Source: Thermus hydrothermalis (GTDB lineage: Bacteria > Deinococcota > Deinococci > Deinococcales > Thermaceae). From it: DNA of 64,000 nt. This document shows positions 24,813-33,254 of the stretch, one piece after another. The notes under the pieces were generated by a model. The model saw only the letters and a program-made list of their open reading frames with translations, made no database searches and was not told the origin of the DNA. Location of the stretch: positions 168,644 to 232,643 of the forward strand of contig NZ_JAKTNT010000001.1 of assembly GCF_022760925.1 (NCBI RefSeq), read 5' to 3'. The position numbers were made by a program, and so were the translations under genes. Position 1 is the stretch's first letter. Each line of letters begins with the position of its first letter.

Positions 24813-26141
24813 GTGGTGCGCGCCTTGGCGGTGCCGCTCCTGGCCCTGTGCTTGGGCTTAGGGGTCTTGGAGGCCTTTCGGGCAAATGGGCTCCTGTCCG
24901 AAGCCCTCCTGGCGGAAGCCCGCCGGGTGGCCGAGGCGGGAGCTTTGGGGGTGGCGCTGGAGCGCTTGGGTGGCCGGCTTACCGCTAGCCCCCCTAGCCC
25001 CTTGCCCCTCTTGGGGGAAGGGGTGGAAGGGGTAGAGGTGGGGCCCACGGGCCTTAGGGTTTGGGTCGCCCGGCCTTCGGGTCCCGTGGACCTTGTGGTG
25101 GAGCGGGCCTACCCCCTCTACCTTCCCGCCCTGGGGCCTTACCTGGTCCTTTTCCTCCTCGCTTTCCTCTGGGACAGGGCCCGGGTGCTGGGGGAGGTGC
25201 AGGGCCTACTGGGACTTTCCCTAGGGGCGGCCAAGGAGCGGCTTGCGGCTTTGGAGGCGGCCCTTGCCTCCTTGGAAGAAGGGGTGGCCATCGTCCGGGG
25301 TGGGCGCGTGGTCTACCTCAACCGGCGCGCCCTGGCCCTCCTGGGGTTGCCCGAGGGGGCCATGACCCCCTTGGCCCTGGAACGGGTGTGGCCGGCCTTG
25401 GCGGCGGCAAGGGGTGCGGAGGTCCTGCCCCTTCCCGGGGGCCGGCCTGCGAGGGTGCGGGAAAGCGCCTCCGCCGGGTACCAGGTGATCGTCTTCCAGG
25501 ACCATGCGGAACTGAGACGCCTTGCGGAAAGCCTCACGCAAAGCCGCCGCCACCTGGACCTTTTGCGGGCCCAGACCCACGAGTTCCAGAACTTTTTGCA
25601 CCTCCTGGGGGGTCTTTTGGAGCTCGGGCGGGTGGAGGAAGCCCTGCGGCTTTTGCGGAGCGAGGGCGAGGTGGAGGCACGGCTGGAGGAGGTGCTCGCC
25701 CGGGTGGAGCTTCCCCTTTTGGCGGCCCTCCTTTTGGGCAAGTGGCGCCGGGCCCAGGAGCTGGGCGTGGAGATGGCCTTGGAGGGGCATCTCCCTGCCC
25801 GCTACGCCCCTTTTGGGGACCTATTGGCCTCGGTTCTGGGCCAGCTTTTGGAAAACGCCCTCGAGGCGGCAGCCCAAAGGCCCGGGGGCCAGGTGCGGCT
25901 CCGCTTCCGGGCAGAGGAGGAGGGCCTCTATGTGGAGGTGCGGGACAACGGCCCGGGGCCTAAGGGAGAGGTCCTCTTCCAGCCGGAAGCCAGCGGCCGA
26001 GGGGCGGGCAGGGGCTACGGCCTGGCCCTGGCCCGTACCCTGGTGCGGGCGGCAGGGGGGGAGCTGGGGTACCGGCGGGAGGAGGGTTGGACCGCTTTCT
26101 GGGTAGCCTTCGGTAGGCTATGGACCGAGCGCTCATCGTAG
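24813..26141 (+). CDS. CitA/DcuS-type sensor histidine kinase
   Basis: About 442 aa from GTG 24813. An N-terminal membrane helix (VRALAVPLLALCLGLGVL), an outside sensor of only about 90 residues, a second helix (YLPALGPYLVLFLLAFLW), a PAS-like domain (LASLEEGVAIVRGGRVVYLNRRALALLGL), the SPOB-type phosphoacceptor LLRAQTHEFQNFLHLLGGLLELG, and an ATP-binding domain with LLENALEAAAQ and VRDNGPGPKGEVLFQP. The H-box form is that of citrate/dicarboxylate sensors. The response regulator gene overlaps by 22 bases. It likely senses the transporter substrate or a carboxylate chelate of it. Confidence 0.85.
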   Translation: MVRALAVPLLALCLGLGVLEAFRANGLLSEALLAEARRVAEAGALGVALERLGGRLTASPPSPLPLLGEGVEGVEVGPTGLRVWVARPSGPVDLVVERAYPLYLPALGPYLVLFLLAFLWDRARVLGEVQGLLGLSLGAAKERLAALEAALASLEEGVAIVRGGRVVYLNRRALALLGLPEGAMTPLALERVWPALAAARGAEVLPLPGGRPARVRESASAGYQVIVFQDHAELRRLAESLTQSRRHLDLLRAQTHEFQNFLHLLGGLLELGRVEEALRLLRSEGEVEARLEEVLARVELPLLAALLLGKWRRAQELGVEMALEGHLPARYAPFGDLLASVLGQLLENALEAAAQRPGGQVRLRFRAEEEGLYVEVRDNGPGPKGEVLFQPEASGRGAGRGYGLALARTLVRAAGGELGYRREEGWTAFWVAFGRLWTERSS

Positions 26142-26752
26142 AGGACGATCCTCGGGTGGCCTCTTTGCACCGGGCCTTTCTGGAGGCGGAGGGGGTCCAG
26201 GTGGTGGGGGTTGCAGGTAGCCTCGAGGGGGCCCTCTCCGCCCTGGCGCTGGAGCCCGATCTGGTCCTTCTGGACCTCTACCTCCCGGACGGCCACGGGC
26301 TGGACCTCTTGCCCGCCCTGGTGGGCACCTACGTCATCGTCATCACCGCTGCCAAGGACGTGCCCACCGTGGAGCGGGCCCTTCTGGGCGGGGCCATGGA
26401 CTACCTGGTGAAGCCCTTCGGGCAAAGCCGTCTGAAGGAGGCGCTAAGCCGCTACCGCGCCTTCCGCGCCCTCAAGAAGAAGGACGAGGTTTCCCAAGCG
26501 GACCTGGACCGCCTCCTCGCCCGCAGGCGGACGCCCAAGGGTCTGGACCCCCTTACCCTGGAACGGGTGCTCGCCCTCTTTCAGGGCCGGGAGACCCTCA
26601 CCGTGGAGGAGGTGGCCCTGGCCCTGGGCCTCTCCCGGGTCACCGCCTGGCGCTACCTGGAGGGGATGCGGCGGGAAGGGCTCTTGGAGGGAGAGGTGGA
26701 CCCTCGGGGCCAGGGGCGCCCCCTGAGGCGCTACCGCTTGGCGGGGGGTTGA
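26120..26752 (+). CDS. CitB/DcuR-type response regulator
   Basis: 210 aa. Receiver domain with acidic pocket VEDDPRV, phosphoacceptor Asp in VLLDLYLPDG (near residue 52) and Lys in YLVKPFG. The C-terminal half has the CitB/DcuR helix-turn-helix (LTVEEVALALGLSRVTAWRYLEGMRREGLLEGEVDPRGQGRPLRRYRL). It is the cognate partner of the overlapping kinase gene and probably controls the upstream transporter. The gene converges with the beta-glucosidase gene and the two stop ends overlap by 22 bases. Confidence 0.88.
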   Translation: MDRALIVEDDPRVASLHRAFLEAEGVQVVGVAGSLEGALSALALEPDLVLLDLYLPDGHGLDLLPALVGTYVIVITAAKDVPTVERALLGGAMDYLVKPFGQSRLKEALSRYRAFRALKKKDEVSQADLDRLLARRRTPKGLDPLTLERVLALFQGRETLTVEEVALALGLSRVTAWRYLEGMRREGLLEGEVDPRGQGRPLRRYRLAGG

Positions 26753-28038
26753 GCCGCCTCCCCCCCGGTCCTTTCCCGGTACCAAAAGGCGCTCCGCTTG
26801 GGGATGCGCCTGCCCGAGGCGAAGTCCACGTAGAGGAGCCCGAAGCGCTTCGTGTAGCCGTGGGCCCACTCAAAGTTGTCCAGGAGGCTCCAGACGAAGT
26901 AGCCCTTAAGGGGCACTCCTTCGGCCTTGGCCTTCAGGGCCGCCTCCAGGTGCGCCTCCAGGTAGGCCACCCGCTCGGGGTCTTCCACCACCTCCTCCCC
27001 CCGCCAGAGGTCCGGGTAGGCGGCCCCGTTTTCCGTGATGAAGAGGGGCCAGGGGGTTTCCTGGGCGAGGCGCTTTAGGAGACGGTAAAGCCCCTCGGGG
27101 TAGACCTCCCAGCCCATGGCCGTGGTGGGCCGCTCCGGGGGGAGGTAGCGCACGGGATAGGGGCCCTCCCCCCGGGCCACGCGGGCCCGGGTGTAGTAGT
27201 TCACCCCCAGGAAGTCCAGGGGCCTTGCCATGCGCTCCAGGTCCTTGGGGTGGATGGGCACGCTGGGTGGGTTGGCGAAGGGGCTTTCCGGGTAGCCCCG
27301 GCCCAGGAGAAGGTCCAGGAAGAAACGGTTGTGGTAGCGGTCCGCTCGGTCCACGGCCTCCTCGTCCTCTCCCTCCACCCAGGTGAAGTTGAGGACGATG
27401 CCCACCTGTTTGGCCCCGGTTGCCCGTAGGGCCTCCACCGCCAGGCCGTGGCCCAGGAGGAGGTGGTGGGCGGCGCGGAGGGCGGCCTCGAGGTTCCTGA
27501 GGCCCGGGGCGTGCTCCCCCGTGAAGTGGCCTAGGAAAGCGCTACACCAGGGCTCGTTGAGGGGAGCGAAGTAGGGCACGCGGTCGGAAAGGGCCCGGGC
27601 TACCAGGGCGGCGTACTCGGCGAAGGCGTAGGCGGTCTCCCGGCTCCGCCACCCGCCCCGCTCCTCCAAGGCCCAGGGGAGGTCCCAGTGGTAGAGGGTG
27701 AGGAAGGGGGTGATCCCCTCCGCCAATAGGGCGTCCACCAGGCGGTCGTAAAAGGCGAGGCCCTTGGGGTTAATGCGCCCCTTGCCCTCGGGGAGGATCC
27801 GGGGCCAGGCCACGGAGAACCGGTAGGCCTTTAGGCCCAGCCAGCGCATCCAGGCTATGTCCTCCCGAAAGCGGCGGTAATGGTCGCAAGCGGGTTCGCC
27901 TGAGCTCCCGTCGCGGATGGCTCCTGGGCGTTGGCTAAAGACATCCCAAATGGAGGGGCCCCGCCCGTCCTCCCTCGTGGCCCCTTCCACTTGGTAAGCG
28001 CTGGTGGCCGCTCCAAAGAGAAAGCTTTCCTTTTCCAC
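26731..28038 (-). CDS. GH1 beta-glucosidase
   Basis: 435 aa, the usual length for Thermus family 1 glycosidases. It opens with the GH1 N-terminal signature FLFGAATSAYQVEG. The acid/base Glu lies in APLNEPW (about residue 162) and the nucleophile Glu in FITENGAAYPD (about residue 336); NYYTR and the glycone-binding WSLLDNFEWAHGY are also present. It hydrolyses beta-glucosides and often beta-galactosides, in the cytoplasm since there is no signal peptide. It is the last gene of the LacI-controlled sugar operon, downstream of a matching importer, suggesting uptake of cellobiose or similar disaccharides. Confidence 0.95.
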   Translation of the reverse strand: MEKESFLFGAATSAYQVEGATREDGRGPSIWDVFSQRPGAIRDGSSGEPACDHYRRFREDIAWMRWLGLKAYRFSVAWPRILPEGKGRINPKGLAFYDRLVDALLAEGITPFLTLYHWDLPWALEERGGWRSRETAYAFAEYAALVARALSDRVPYFAPLNEPWCSAFLGHFTGEHAPGLRNLEAALRAAHHLLLGHGLAVEALRATGAKQVGIVLNFTWVEGEDEEAVDRADRYHNRFFLDLLLGRGYPESPFANPPSVPIHPKDLERMARPLDFLGVNYYTRARVARGEGPYPVRYLPPERPTTAMGWEVYPEGLYRLLKRLAQETPWPLFITENGAAYPDLWRGEEVVEDPERVAYLEAHLEAALKAKAEGVPLKGYFVWSLLDNFEWAHGYTKRFGLLYVDFASGRRIPKRSAFWYRERTGGEAAQPPAKR

Positions 28039-28048
28039 AAGATACCTC

Positions 28049-28906
28049 CTATCCCTTGACCGCCCCCGCCGTGAGGCCCTGGATGAGCCAGCGCTGCACC
28101 AGGAAGAAGAGGAAGAGAACGGGCAGCGTGGCCACGGTGGCGGCGGCCATCACCAGGTCGTAGCGGTTTTGGAAGTTACCCACAAAGTTGCGGATGCCCA
28201 CGGGAATGGTGGCGGTGGCCTCGGTGGTGAGGATTTGGGCGAAGAGGAGCTCGTCCCAGGCGGTGAGGAAGATGTAGACGGCGGTGGCGGCGATGCCCGG
28301 CAGGGCCAGGGGCAGGATTACCCGGTGGAAGGCTTGGAAAGGGGTGGCCCCATCCACCAGGGCTGCTTCCTCCAGCTCCTTGGGTATGGAGGCGAAGAAG
28401 CCCCGGAGAATCCAGATACTCATGGGCACAAAGAAAGCGGTGTAGGTGAGGACCAGGCCCGAGTAGCTCCCCACGAGCCGCACCTCGAGGCCCCACGCCT
28501 CCCTGGCCCAGTTCTGGAAGGCGATGTACATGATGTAGATGGGGATGAGGAAGAGGATCCCCGGGATTACCTGGGTGAGGAGCACGCTTCCCCCGAAGAG
28601 CTCGGCTCCAGGGAAACGGAACCGCGCCAGGGCGTAGCCCGCCAGGGTGGCCACCCCCAAGGCGAAGAGGGTGGTGAGGCCGCAGACCAAGAGGGAGTTC
28701 TTGAGGTACTGGAAAAAGGGCAGGGCCCGCCAGATCTCCAGGTAGTTGCCCCACTGGGGCACCTTGGGGAAGAGGCTCCCCGTGGCCGCCTCCAGCTGGG
28801 TCATCAAGGAGGTGTTCACCATCCAGAGGATGGGGAAGAGTTGCCCTGCTAGGCCTAGGACCAGGACGCCCCAGGCGCCCCACGCAAGCCAACGTTCCTC
28901 GCGCAC
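28049..28906 (-). CDS. Beta-glucoside ABC transporter permease, MalG-like
   Basis: 285 aa with six membrane helices. The EAA loop LEEAALVDGATPFQAFHRVILPLALPGI (near residues 175-203) is MalG-like. It starts with GTG 3 bases downstream of the partner permease and ends 10 bases before the GH1 gene. It is one half of the importer channel for the sugar cleaved by the glucosidase. Confidence 0.85.
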   Translation of the reverse strand: MREERWLAWGAWGVLVLGLAGQLFPILWMVNTSLMTQLEAATGSLFPKVPQWGNYLEIWRALPFFQYLKNSLLVCGLTTLFALGVATLAGYALARFRFPGAELFGGSVLLTQVIPGILFLIPIYIMYIAFQNWAREAWGLEVRLVGSYSGLVLTYTAFFVPMSIWILRGFFASIPKELEEAALVDGATPFQAFHRVILPLALPGIAATAVYIFLTAWDELLFAQILTTEATATIPVGIRNFVGNFQNRYDLVMAAATVATLPVLFLFFLVQRWLIQGLTAGAVKG

Positions 28907-28909
28907 CGT

Positions 28910-29836
28910 TCACCTCGCTTTCAGGTCTTCCCGGAAGACCCGGTACCAGAAGAGGATGAGGAGGAGGGTCAAGAGCATGTACAGGGTGCTGGCGGCAGCC
29001 CCCAGGCCGAAGTTCCACATGCCGAAGGTGTTCCGGAAGAGGTTGGTCATGAGGAGGTCCCCCCATTCCCCGGGATAGCCGGCCCCGTGGCCGAACATCA
29101 TGTAGACGATGTTGAAGCTGTAAAGCGTGCCGAGGAGGCCGTAGAGGAGCAGGATGGCCGTCACGGGCCGGAGGAGGGGCCAGGTGATGTGCCGGAAGCG
29201 TTGCCAAGGCGTGGCCCCATCCACCTTGGCCGCCTCGTAGAGCTCCTGAGGGATGGTTTGGAGGGCCGCCAGGTACGTGACCATGACGAAGGGCCAGCTC
29301 CGCCACACCGTGGGGAGGACGATGGCGAAGAAGGTGAGGGGGCCGATGAGCCAGTGGGGCTTCTCGGGCAGGAGGTGGAGCACGTCCACGAGGAGGGTGT
29401 TGATCACCCCGTTTTTGAGCCACATGAACCCCCACAGGAGTCCCACCACGTAGCTCGGCACCACCCAGGGGAGGAGAAAAAGGGTTCGCCAAAGCCCTCT
29501 AAGGAGCAGGGGTCGGTTGAGCACGTGGGCGAAGAGGAGCCCCAGGGAGAGGGTGAGGGCGTTGACCACCAGGGCGTAGAGCAGGGTGGTGCGCACGGCG
29601 TAGAGGAAGCCCGTGCGGAAGGTGGACTGGGGGTCAAAGAGGATTTCCCGGTAGTTCGCCAGGCCCACGAAGGGGGCGCTGAGGTAGAGCCTTAGGGTGC
29701 TTAGCTTCAGATCCAGGAACCCCATGTAGATACCCTGGAGCATGGGGCCGTAGTGGACGAGCACCATGCCCAGGAGGGCGGGAGCCACGAAGAGGTAGGC
29801 GAGGCCGTGGCGTTGCCAGAATTTTGCTAGACCCAT
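28910..29836 (-). CDS. Beta-glucoside ABC transporter permease, MalF-like
   Basis: 308 aa with six membrane helices and the EAA loop LYEAAKVDGATPWQRFRHITWPLLRPVT. It follows the binding-protein gene after a spacer with a strong stem-loop, and it pairs with the MalG-like permease. No ATPase gene is in the operon, so a shared MalK-type ATPase must supply energy. Confidence 0.85.
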   Translation of the reverse strand: MGLAKFWQRHGLAYLFVAPALLGMVLVHYGPMLQGIYMGFLDLKLSTLRLYLSAPFVGLANYREILFDPQSTFRTGFLYAVRTTLLYALVVNALTLSLGLLFAHVLNRPLLLRGLWRTLFLLPWVVPSYVVGLLWGFMWLKNGVINTLLVDVLHLLPEKPHWLIGPLTFFAIVLPTVWRSWPFVMVTYLAALQTIPQELYEAAKVDGATPWQRFRHITWPLLRPVTAILLLYGLLGTLYSFNIVYMMFGHGAGYPGEWGDLLMTNLFRNTFGMWNFGLGAAASTLYMLLTLLLILFWYRVFREDLKAR

Positions 29837-29849
29837 GATGTTTAAGGAA

Positions 29850-29867
29850 GGGGGGCATACGCCCCCC
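29850..29867 (-). terminator. Intercistronic stem-loop after sugar-binding protein gene
   Basis: GGGGGGC and GCCCCCC form a 7-bp perfect stem with a 4-base loop in the 37-base gap between binding-protein stop and permease start, followed on the minus strand by TTCCTT. It could be a partial terminator or a 3'-end stabiliser that lets the binding protein be made in excess over the permeases. Confidence 0.55.
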
Positions 29868-29873
29868 TTTCTG

Positions 29874-31178
29874 CTACCTCAAGGCGCTATTGATGGCGGC
29901 GGAGGCCTTGTCCATGAGGTCCTTCAGGCCTTCCTGGGTAAGCCGCTTCTGCGCCACCAGGTCCCAGGCCATGCCCAGGTGTTGCACCGCCAGGTTCTCC
30001 ACCCCGCCCCAGCCTGCCAAGGTGGGGTAGGTGCGGCCGAACTGGGCCGCCTGGACGAAGACCCGCATGAGGGGGTTCCCCTGGACCTCGGGGGCGTTCC
30101 AGGCGGCGCGTAGGGCGGGGAGCATGCCGCTCATGCGGGCGTAGGTGACCTGGGCCTCGGGGCTTCCCAGGTACTTCAGGAGCTCCTTGGCCAAATCCTT
30201 GTTCTTGGAGAAGTTGAAAAGGGCCAGGTTGGAGCCCCCGAAGAAGGTGTACCGCCCCCTGGGGCCTGCGGGGTAGGGGGCTACCCCCAGGTTCTTGGCG
30301 GCTACCCGCTCGGCGAACCCCCCCTTGGCCTCGGGCACCTGGGCCCGCTGGATCATCCAGGGGCCGCTGGCGAAGACGGCGCACTTCCCCGCCTGGAAGT
30401 CGGCCTCAATCTGCGCCGTGTTCTTCTCCAGGCTTTCGGCGGGGACGTAGCCCTTTTGCGCCAGGGAGAGGAAGAAGTAGAGGCCCTGGAGGCTTTCGGG
30501 GGTGTTCAGGGCGCTTTGCCACCTTCCCTGCGCCTGGCGCACCACATCGCCCCCTGCGCCCCAGATCCAAGGGGCGGCGTTGTGGAGGACGTCCCAGGAG
30601 TTCTTGCCCGGGGTGCACAAGGGGGCGAGGCGCCCCTTGGTTTCTGGGTCGGTGAAGGAGGAGGCGGCGAGCCGGGCAAGCCCCGCCTCAAAGTTTTGCC
30701 AGTTGGCGAACATCTGGGAGGGGTTCACCCCCGCTGCCTGGAGGGCGTCCGTCCGGTAGTAGAAGGCCCTGAGCTCGGAGAACCAGGGCAGGGCGGTGGC
30801 CCTGGTGCTTCCCGCCAAGCGGGTGGTGTTCCACACGGCGGGCAGGTAGGCGTTTTGCCCGCCGAGGGCCTGGAGCACGTCGTCCAAGGGCTCCAACACT
30901 CCCATGGCGCTGATGGCCCCCACCCAGGTGGTGCCGAGCTGGGTGATGTCGGGCCCCACGCCGCTCGTGGCGGCGGCGGTGATGCGGGTCCAGGCCACGC
31001 CCCAGTCCAGGACCGTGACCTTTACCTGCACGTTGTTGGCCCGTTCAAAGGGAGCCACCAGGGCCTTGAAGTCCTCTGCCGGTTGGGCGCTGTTGGGCAT
31101 GATCCAGACCTCGAGGGTCCGTTGCGCAAGACCGAGGGAAAGGGCGAAGAAGAGTGTTGAAAGCGCTTTCTTCCACAT
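29874..31178 (-). CDS. Sugar ABC transporter substrate-binding protein (family 1)
   Basis: 434 aa with a signal peptide (MWKKALSTLFFALSLGLAQ). The mature part begins RTLEVWIMPNSAQPAEDFKALVAPFERANNVQVKVTVLDWGVAWTRITAAATSGVGPDITQLGTTWVGAISAMGVLEPLDD, the standard pattern of family 1 sugar-binding proteins. It is the first structural gene after lacI. Its codons 3-7 contain the palindrome GAAAGCGCTTTC, a predicted LacI operator. The next gene boundary holds a stem-loop. Substrate is probably cellobiose or another beta-glucoside, inferred from the GH1 gene. Confidence 0.85.
   Translation of the reverse strand: MWKKALSTLFFALSLGLAQRTLEVWIMPNSAQPAEDFKALVAPFERANNVQVKVTVLDWGVAWTRITAAATSGVGPDITQLGTTWVGAISAMGVLEPLDDVLQALGGQNAYLPAVWNTTRLAGSTRATALPWFSELRAFYYRTDALQAAGVNPSQMFANWQNFEAGLARLAASSFTDPETKGRLAPLCTPGKNSWDVLHNAAPWIWGAGGDVVRQAQGRWQSALNTPESLQGLYFFLSLAQKGYVPAESLEKNTAQIEADFQAGKCAVFASGPWMIQRAQVPEAKGGFAERVAAKNLGVAPYPAGPRGRYTFFGGSNLALFNFSKNKDLAKELLKYLGSPEAQVTYARMSGMLPALRAAWNAPEVQGNPLMRVFVQAAQFGRTYPTLAGWGGVENLAVQHLGMAWDLVAQKRLTQEGLKDLMDKASAAINSALR
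31157..31170. promoter_or_regulatory. LacI-type operator inside the binding-protein gene start
   Basis: TTGAAAGCGCTTTC contains the perfect 12-bp palindrome GAAAGCGCTTTC with the central CG typical of LacI/GalR operators. It lies within codons 3-7 of the binding-protein gene and shares its core with the site upstream of lacI, so the same repressor probably binds both. Confidence 0.6.
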
Positions 31179-31200
31179 AGAAACCTCCTTCTAGGCAAAC

Positions 31201-31216
31201 CCGTCCCTTGGGACGG
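31201..31216 (-). terminator. Stem-loop between lacI and the sugar operon
   Basis: CCGTCCC and GGGACGG pair perfectly across a two-base loop in the 73-base gap between the lacI stop and the binding-protein start. On the minus strand it is followed by GTTTGCC, so it may be a weak terminator or attenuator for lacI read-through. Confidence 0.4.
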
Positions 31217-31251
31217 TCCGAAGGCCTAAAGCCGAAGGGCCTGCGTTTCCT

Positions 31252-32244
31252 TCAGGCTCCCACCTCCTTCACCGAACTCCTTTCCACCAGCTGGAGGGGG
31301 ATGGGGAAGAGGGTGGGCACTTCCCCTTCCAGCAGGGCTTTCAGAGCTTGGGCCAGGGCGCGGCCTATTTCCCGTGCCGGCTGGCGCACCGTGGTCAGGG
31401 GAGGGATCTGGTAGGCGGCCAGGGGAATATCGTCAAAACCCACCAAGGAAACGTCTTCCGGAACCTTGATCCCACGCTCATAGAGGTAGAGCCGGGCCCC
31501 TATGGCCGTCTGATCGTTGGCGGCGAAGACGGCGGTGGTATCGGGAAAGCGGGCGAAAAGCTCCTTGGTCGCCTCGTAACCCCCATCCTCTTGGAGGTTG
31601 CCGTAGACCACCCGGGGTGCAAGCCCCGCCTCCCGCATGGCCTTGCGGTAGCCTTGGAGGCGCTCGCGCACGTCGGCGCCGCCGCGGTGGCTGGAGATGT
31701 GGGCAATGTGGCGGTGCCCCTTCTCCAGGAGGTACCGGGTGGCCCGGTAGGCGGCTTCCCGGTTGTCCAGGACCAAGGACCAGGTCTGGGGCCCCGTGAG
31801 GGCCTGGCCGAAGGCCAGGACGGGGACGCCTAGGGGCTTGAGGGCGGACTCCTCCAAGGAGGTGCCGAGGAGGACCACCGCCTCCACCCGGTGGCCCCGG
31901 AGGAAGTCCAGGGCTTCCAGCTCCCGCACCAGGCTCCAGTGCCCGGGTACGGCGATGGGGCGGAAGGGGGTGGCCTCCAGCTCCAGGGTGATGGCCTCGA
32001 GGATGGGCCCATAGAAAGGGCTCCCGAAATCGGGCAAGAGGATGCCCACGGCGTACGAACGCCCCTTGGCCAAGCTTTGCGCCAGGGGGCTTGGCGTGTA
32101 GCCCAGTTCCTCTATGGCCTGGAGCACCGCCCGAACCTTTTCCCGGGACACCCGGGCGGTGCCGTTGAGGACGCGGGAAACGGTGGCAGGCGAAACCCCG
32201 GCGCGGCGGGCCACCTCGGCGATGGTGGGGTGCGTGCGGGTCAT
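31252..32244 (-). CDS. LacI-family repressor of the beta-glucoside operon
   Basis: About 330 aa from ATG 32244. The N-terminus is a classic LacI helix-turn-helix and hinge (PTIAEVARRAGVSPATVSRVLNGTARVSREKVRAVLQAIEELGYTPSPLAQSLAKG). The rest is a periplasmic-binding-protein-like sugar-sensing domain (AVGILLPDFGSPFYGPILEAI ... VFAANDQTAIGARLYLYERGIKVPEDVSLVGFDDIPLA). It stands upstream of the sugar operon in the same direction, with an operator overlapping its own promoter, so autoregulation is likely. An upstream in-frame start at 32295 would span the operator and is unlikely. Confidence 0.9.
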   Translation of the reverse strand: MTRTHPTIAEVARRAGVSPATVSRVLNGTARVSREKVRAVLQAIEELGYTPSPLAQSLAKGRSYAVGILLPDFGSPFYGPILEAITLELEATPFRPIAVPGHWSLVRELEALDFLRGHRVEAVVLLGTSLEESALKPLGVPVLAFGQALTGPQTWSLVLDNREAAYRATRYLLEKGHRHIAHISSHRGGADVRERLQGYRKAMREAGLAPRVVYGNLQEDGGYEATKELFARFPDTTAVFAANDQTAIGARLYLYERGIKVPEDVSLVGFDDIPLAAYQIPPLTTVRQPAREIGRALAQALKALLEGEVPTLFPIPLQLVERSSVKEVGA

Positions 32245-32256
32245 GGTTTGGAACCT

Positions 32257-32285
32257 AGGGTAGCACGGCTTGAAAGCGCTTGCAA
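32257..32285 (-). promoter_or_regulatory. lacI promoter overlapped by LacI-type operator
   Basis: On the minus strand TTGCAA (32285-32280) and TACCCT (32262-32257) are 17 bases apart, about 13 bases before the lacI ATG. The operator TTGAAAGCGCTTGCAA (32270-32285, plus-strand reading) covers the -35 box and half of the spacer, so bound repressor would block polymerase. Core GAAAGCGCTT equals that of the site at 31157-31170. Confidence 0.65.
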
Positions 32286-32364
32286 GAGGGGTCAAGGCTG
32301 AGCTCTAATCACTTTGTTCCGTAGGGGCTTGACAAGGGAAAACAAAGAGGGGGTTGTGTAAGGT

Positions 32365-33124
32365 ATGCGAACCCACAACCCCCTCCTCCAGGCTACCACC
32401 ACCTGGGTCCACACGGTCTTCCATCCCCTCAGAAAACCCGCGCGCACCAACTTGGCCCTCTTCCTCTCCGCTCCCCTTGACCCGACCCTCTCCAACCTCG
32501 CCCGCAGAACCCCCCTGCCCACCCTCGCCCAAAGCCGCCTCAACCGCCTCTGGCGCTTCCTCCACCACCCCACCCGGCAAAACCCCTGGACCCTCACGGC
32601 CCACCTCCTCCTCCTCGCCCCCCGCCTCGCCTAAGGAAGCCTGCTTCCCATCCTCGTGGACTGGACCCCAGGGGAGGATGGGAAGCATCAGGTCCTGGTG
32701 GCCGCCCTCCCCAAGGGAGGGAGGGCCCTGGGGGTGGCCTTCGCCCTCCATCCCCTCTCCCCCTTCCCCAGCCAGAGCCGGGTGGAGGAAGCCTTCCTCC
32801 TCCGCTTGGGCCGCCAGGTCCAGGCCCTAGGGTATGTCCCCCTCTTCCTCCCCGACCGGGGCTTTGACCGGGTCTCCCGGATAGGCAGGAGGAACGAGCA
32901 TGGGTTTCCTCCTGGGGCTACGGGGCCACCGGGAGGGGGAGATGGAGAAGGGGGAACGCTTCCTCTCGGGACCTAAAGGGGCAGGGGGTGGTGCGATCTG
33001 AGGGGCATAGCCTTTTCCGCCTGGCTTGCCTCCTTCTGGCGGAGGGTCCTCCTTCCCTGCAGGGCGTGGTGGTGCGGGTGCTTGGGGGTCTTTCCCGGCA
33101 ACTGGCACGGGGGCGGGGAAAGTG
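32365..33124 (+). pseudogene. IS4-like transposase, broken
   Basis: The N-terminal part reads MRTHNPLLQATTTWVHTVFHPL and, like other Thermus IS4-type transposases, continues to LLLLAPRLA. There a TAA (32632-32634, likely from CAA) breaks an otherwise continuous frame that resumes GSLLPILVDWTPGEDGKHQVLV with the first catalytic Asp, and runs to LFLPDRGFDRVS with the second. After about 32880 the frame is lost and a large middle part is missing. The C-terminal piece (VRSEGHSLFRLACLLLA ... GGLSRQLARGRGK) is found in another frame, ending at TGA 33122-33124. No clear terminal inverted repeats were found. Confidence 0.75.
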
Positions 33125-33148
33125 ATGAGAGCTCAGAGGCCGGGGGGG

Positions 33149-33177
33149 TTGACATTTGGGATGTTCCGCGATACATT
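33149..33177 (+). promoter_or_regulatory. Promoter of the xylose operon
   Basis: TTGACA (33149-33154) and TACATT (33172-33177) are exactly 17 bases apart, a good sigma-A promoter about 75 bases before xylF. It begins 25 bases after the end of the transposase remnant. Confidence 0.7.
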
Positions 33178-33178
33178 T

Positions 33179-33216
33179 ACTTTGAGTCGGGAAAAAAAAG
33201 AAAGGCTTCTCAAACT
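33179..33216 (+). promoter_or_regulatory. Inverted repeat just downstream of the xyl promoter
   Basis: ACTTTGAG (33179-33186) and CTCAAACT (33209-33216) are inverted repeats (7 of 8 pairs) separated by 22 bases that include a run of eight A. It covers the expected transcription start, a suitable place for a ROK-type XylR operator. It could also be a leader hairpin. Confidence 0.4.
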
Positions 33217-33254
33217 CCTGGTCAACCCCTTCCCGGCTCGGTAGGAGGTTGCGT

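Noticed and set aside
32300-33150. Complete insertion sequence with terminal inverted repeats
   Set aside because: The flanks show no convincing matching ends and the transposase lacks its middle part.
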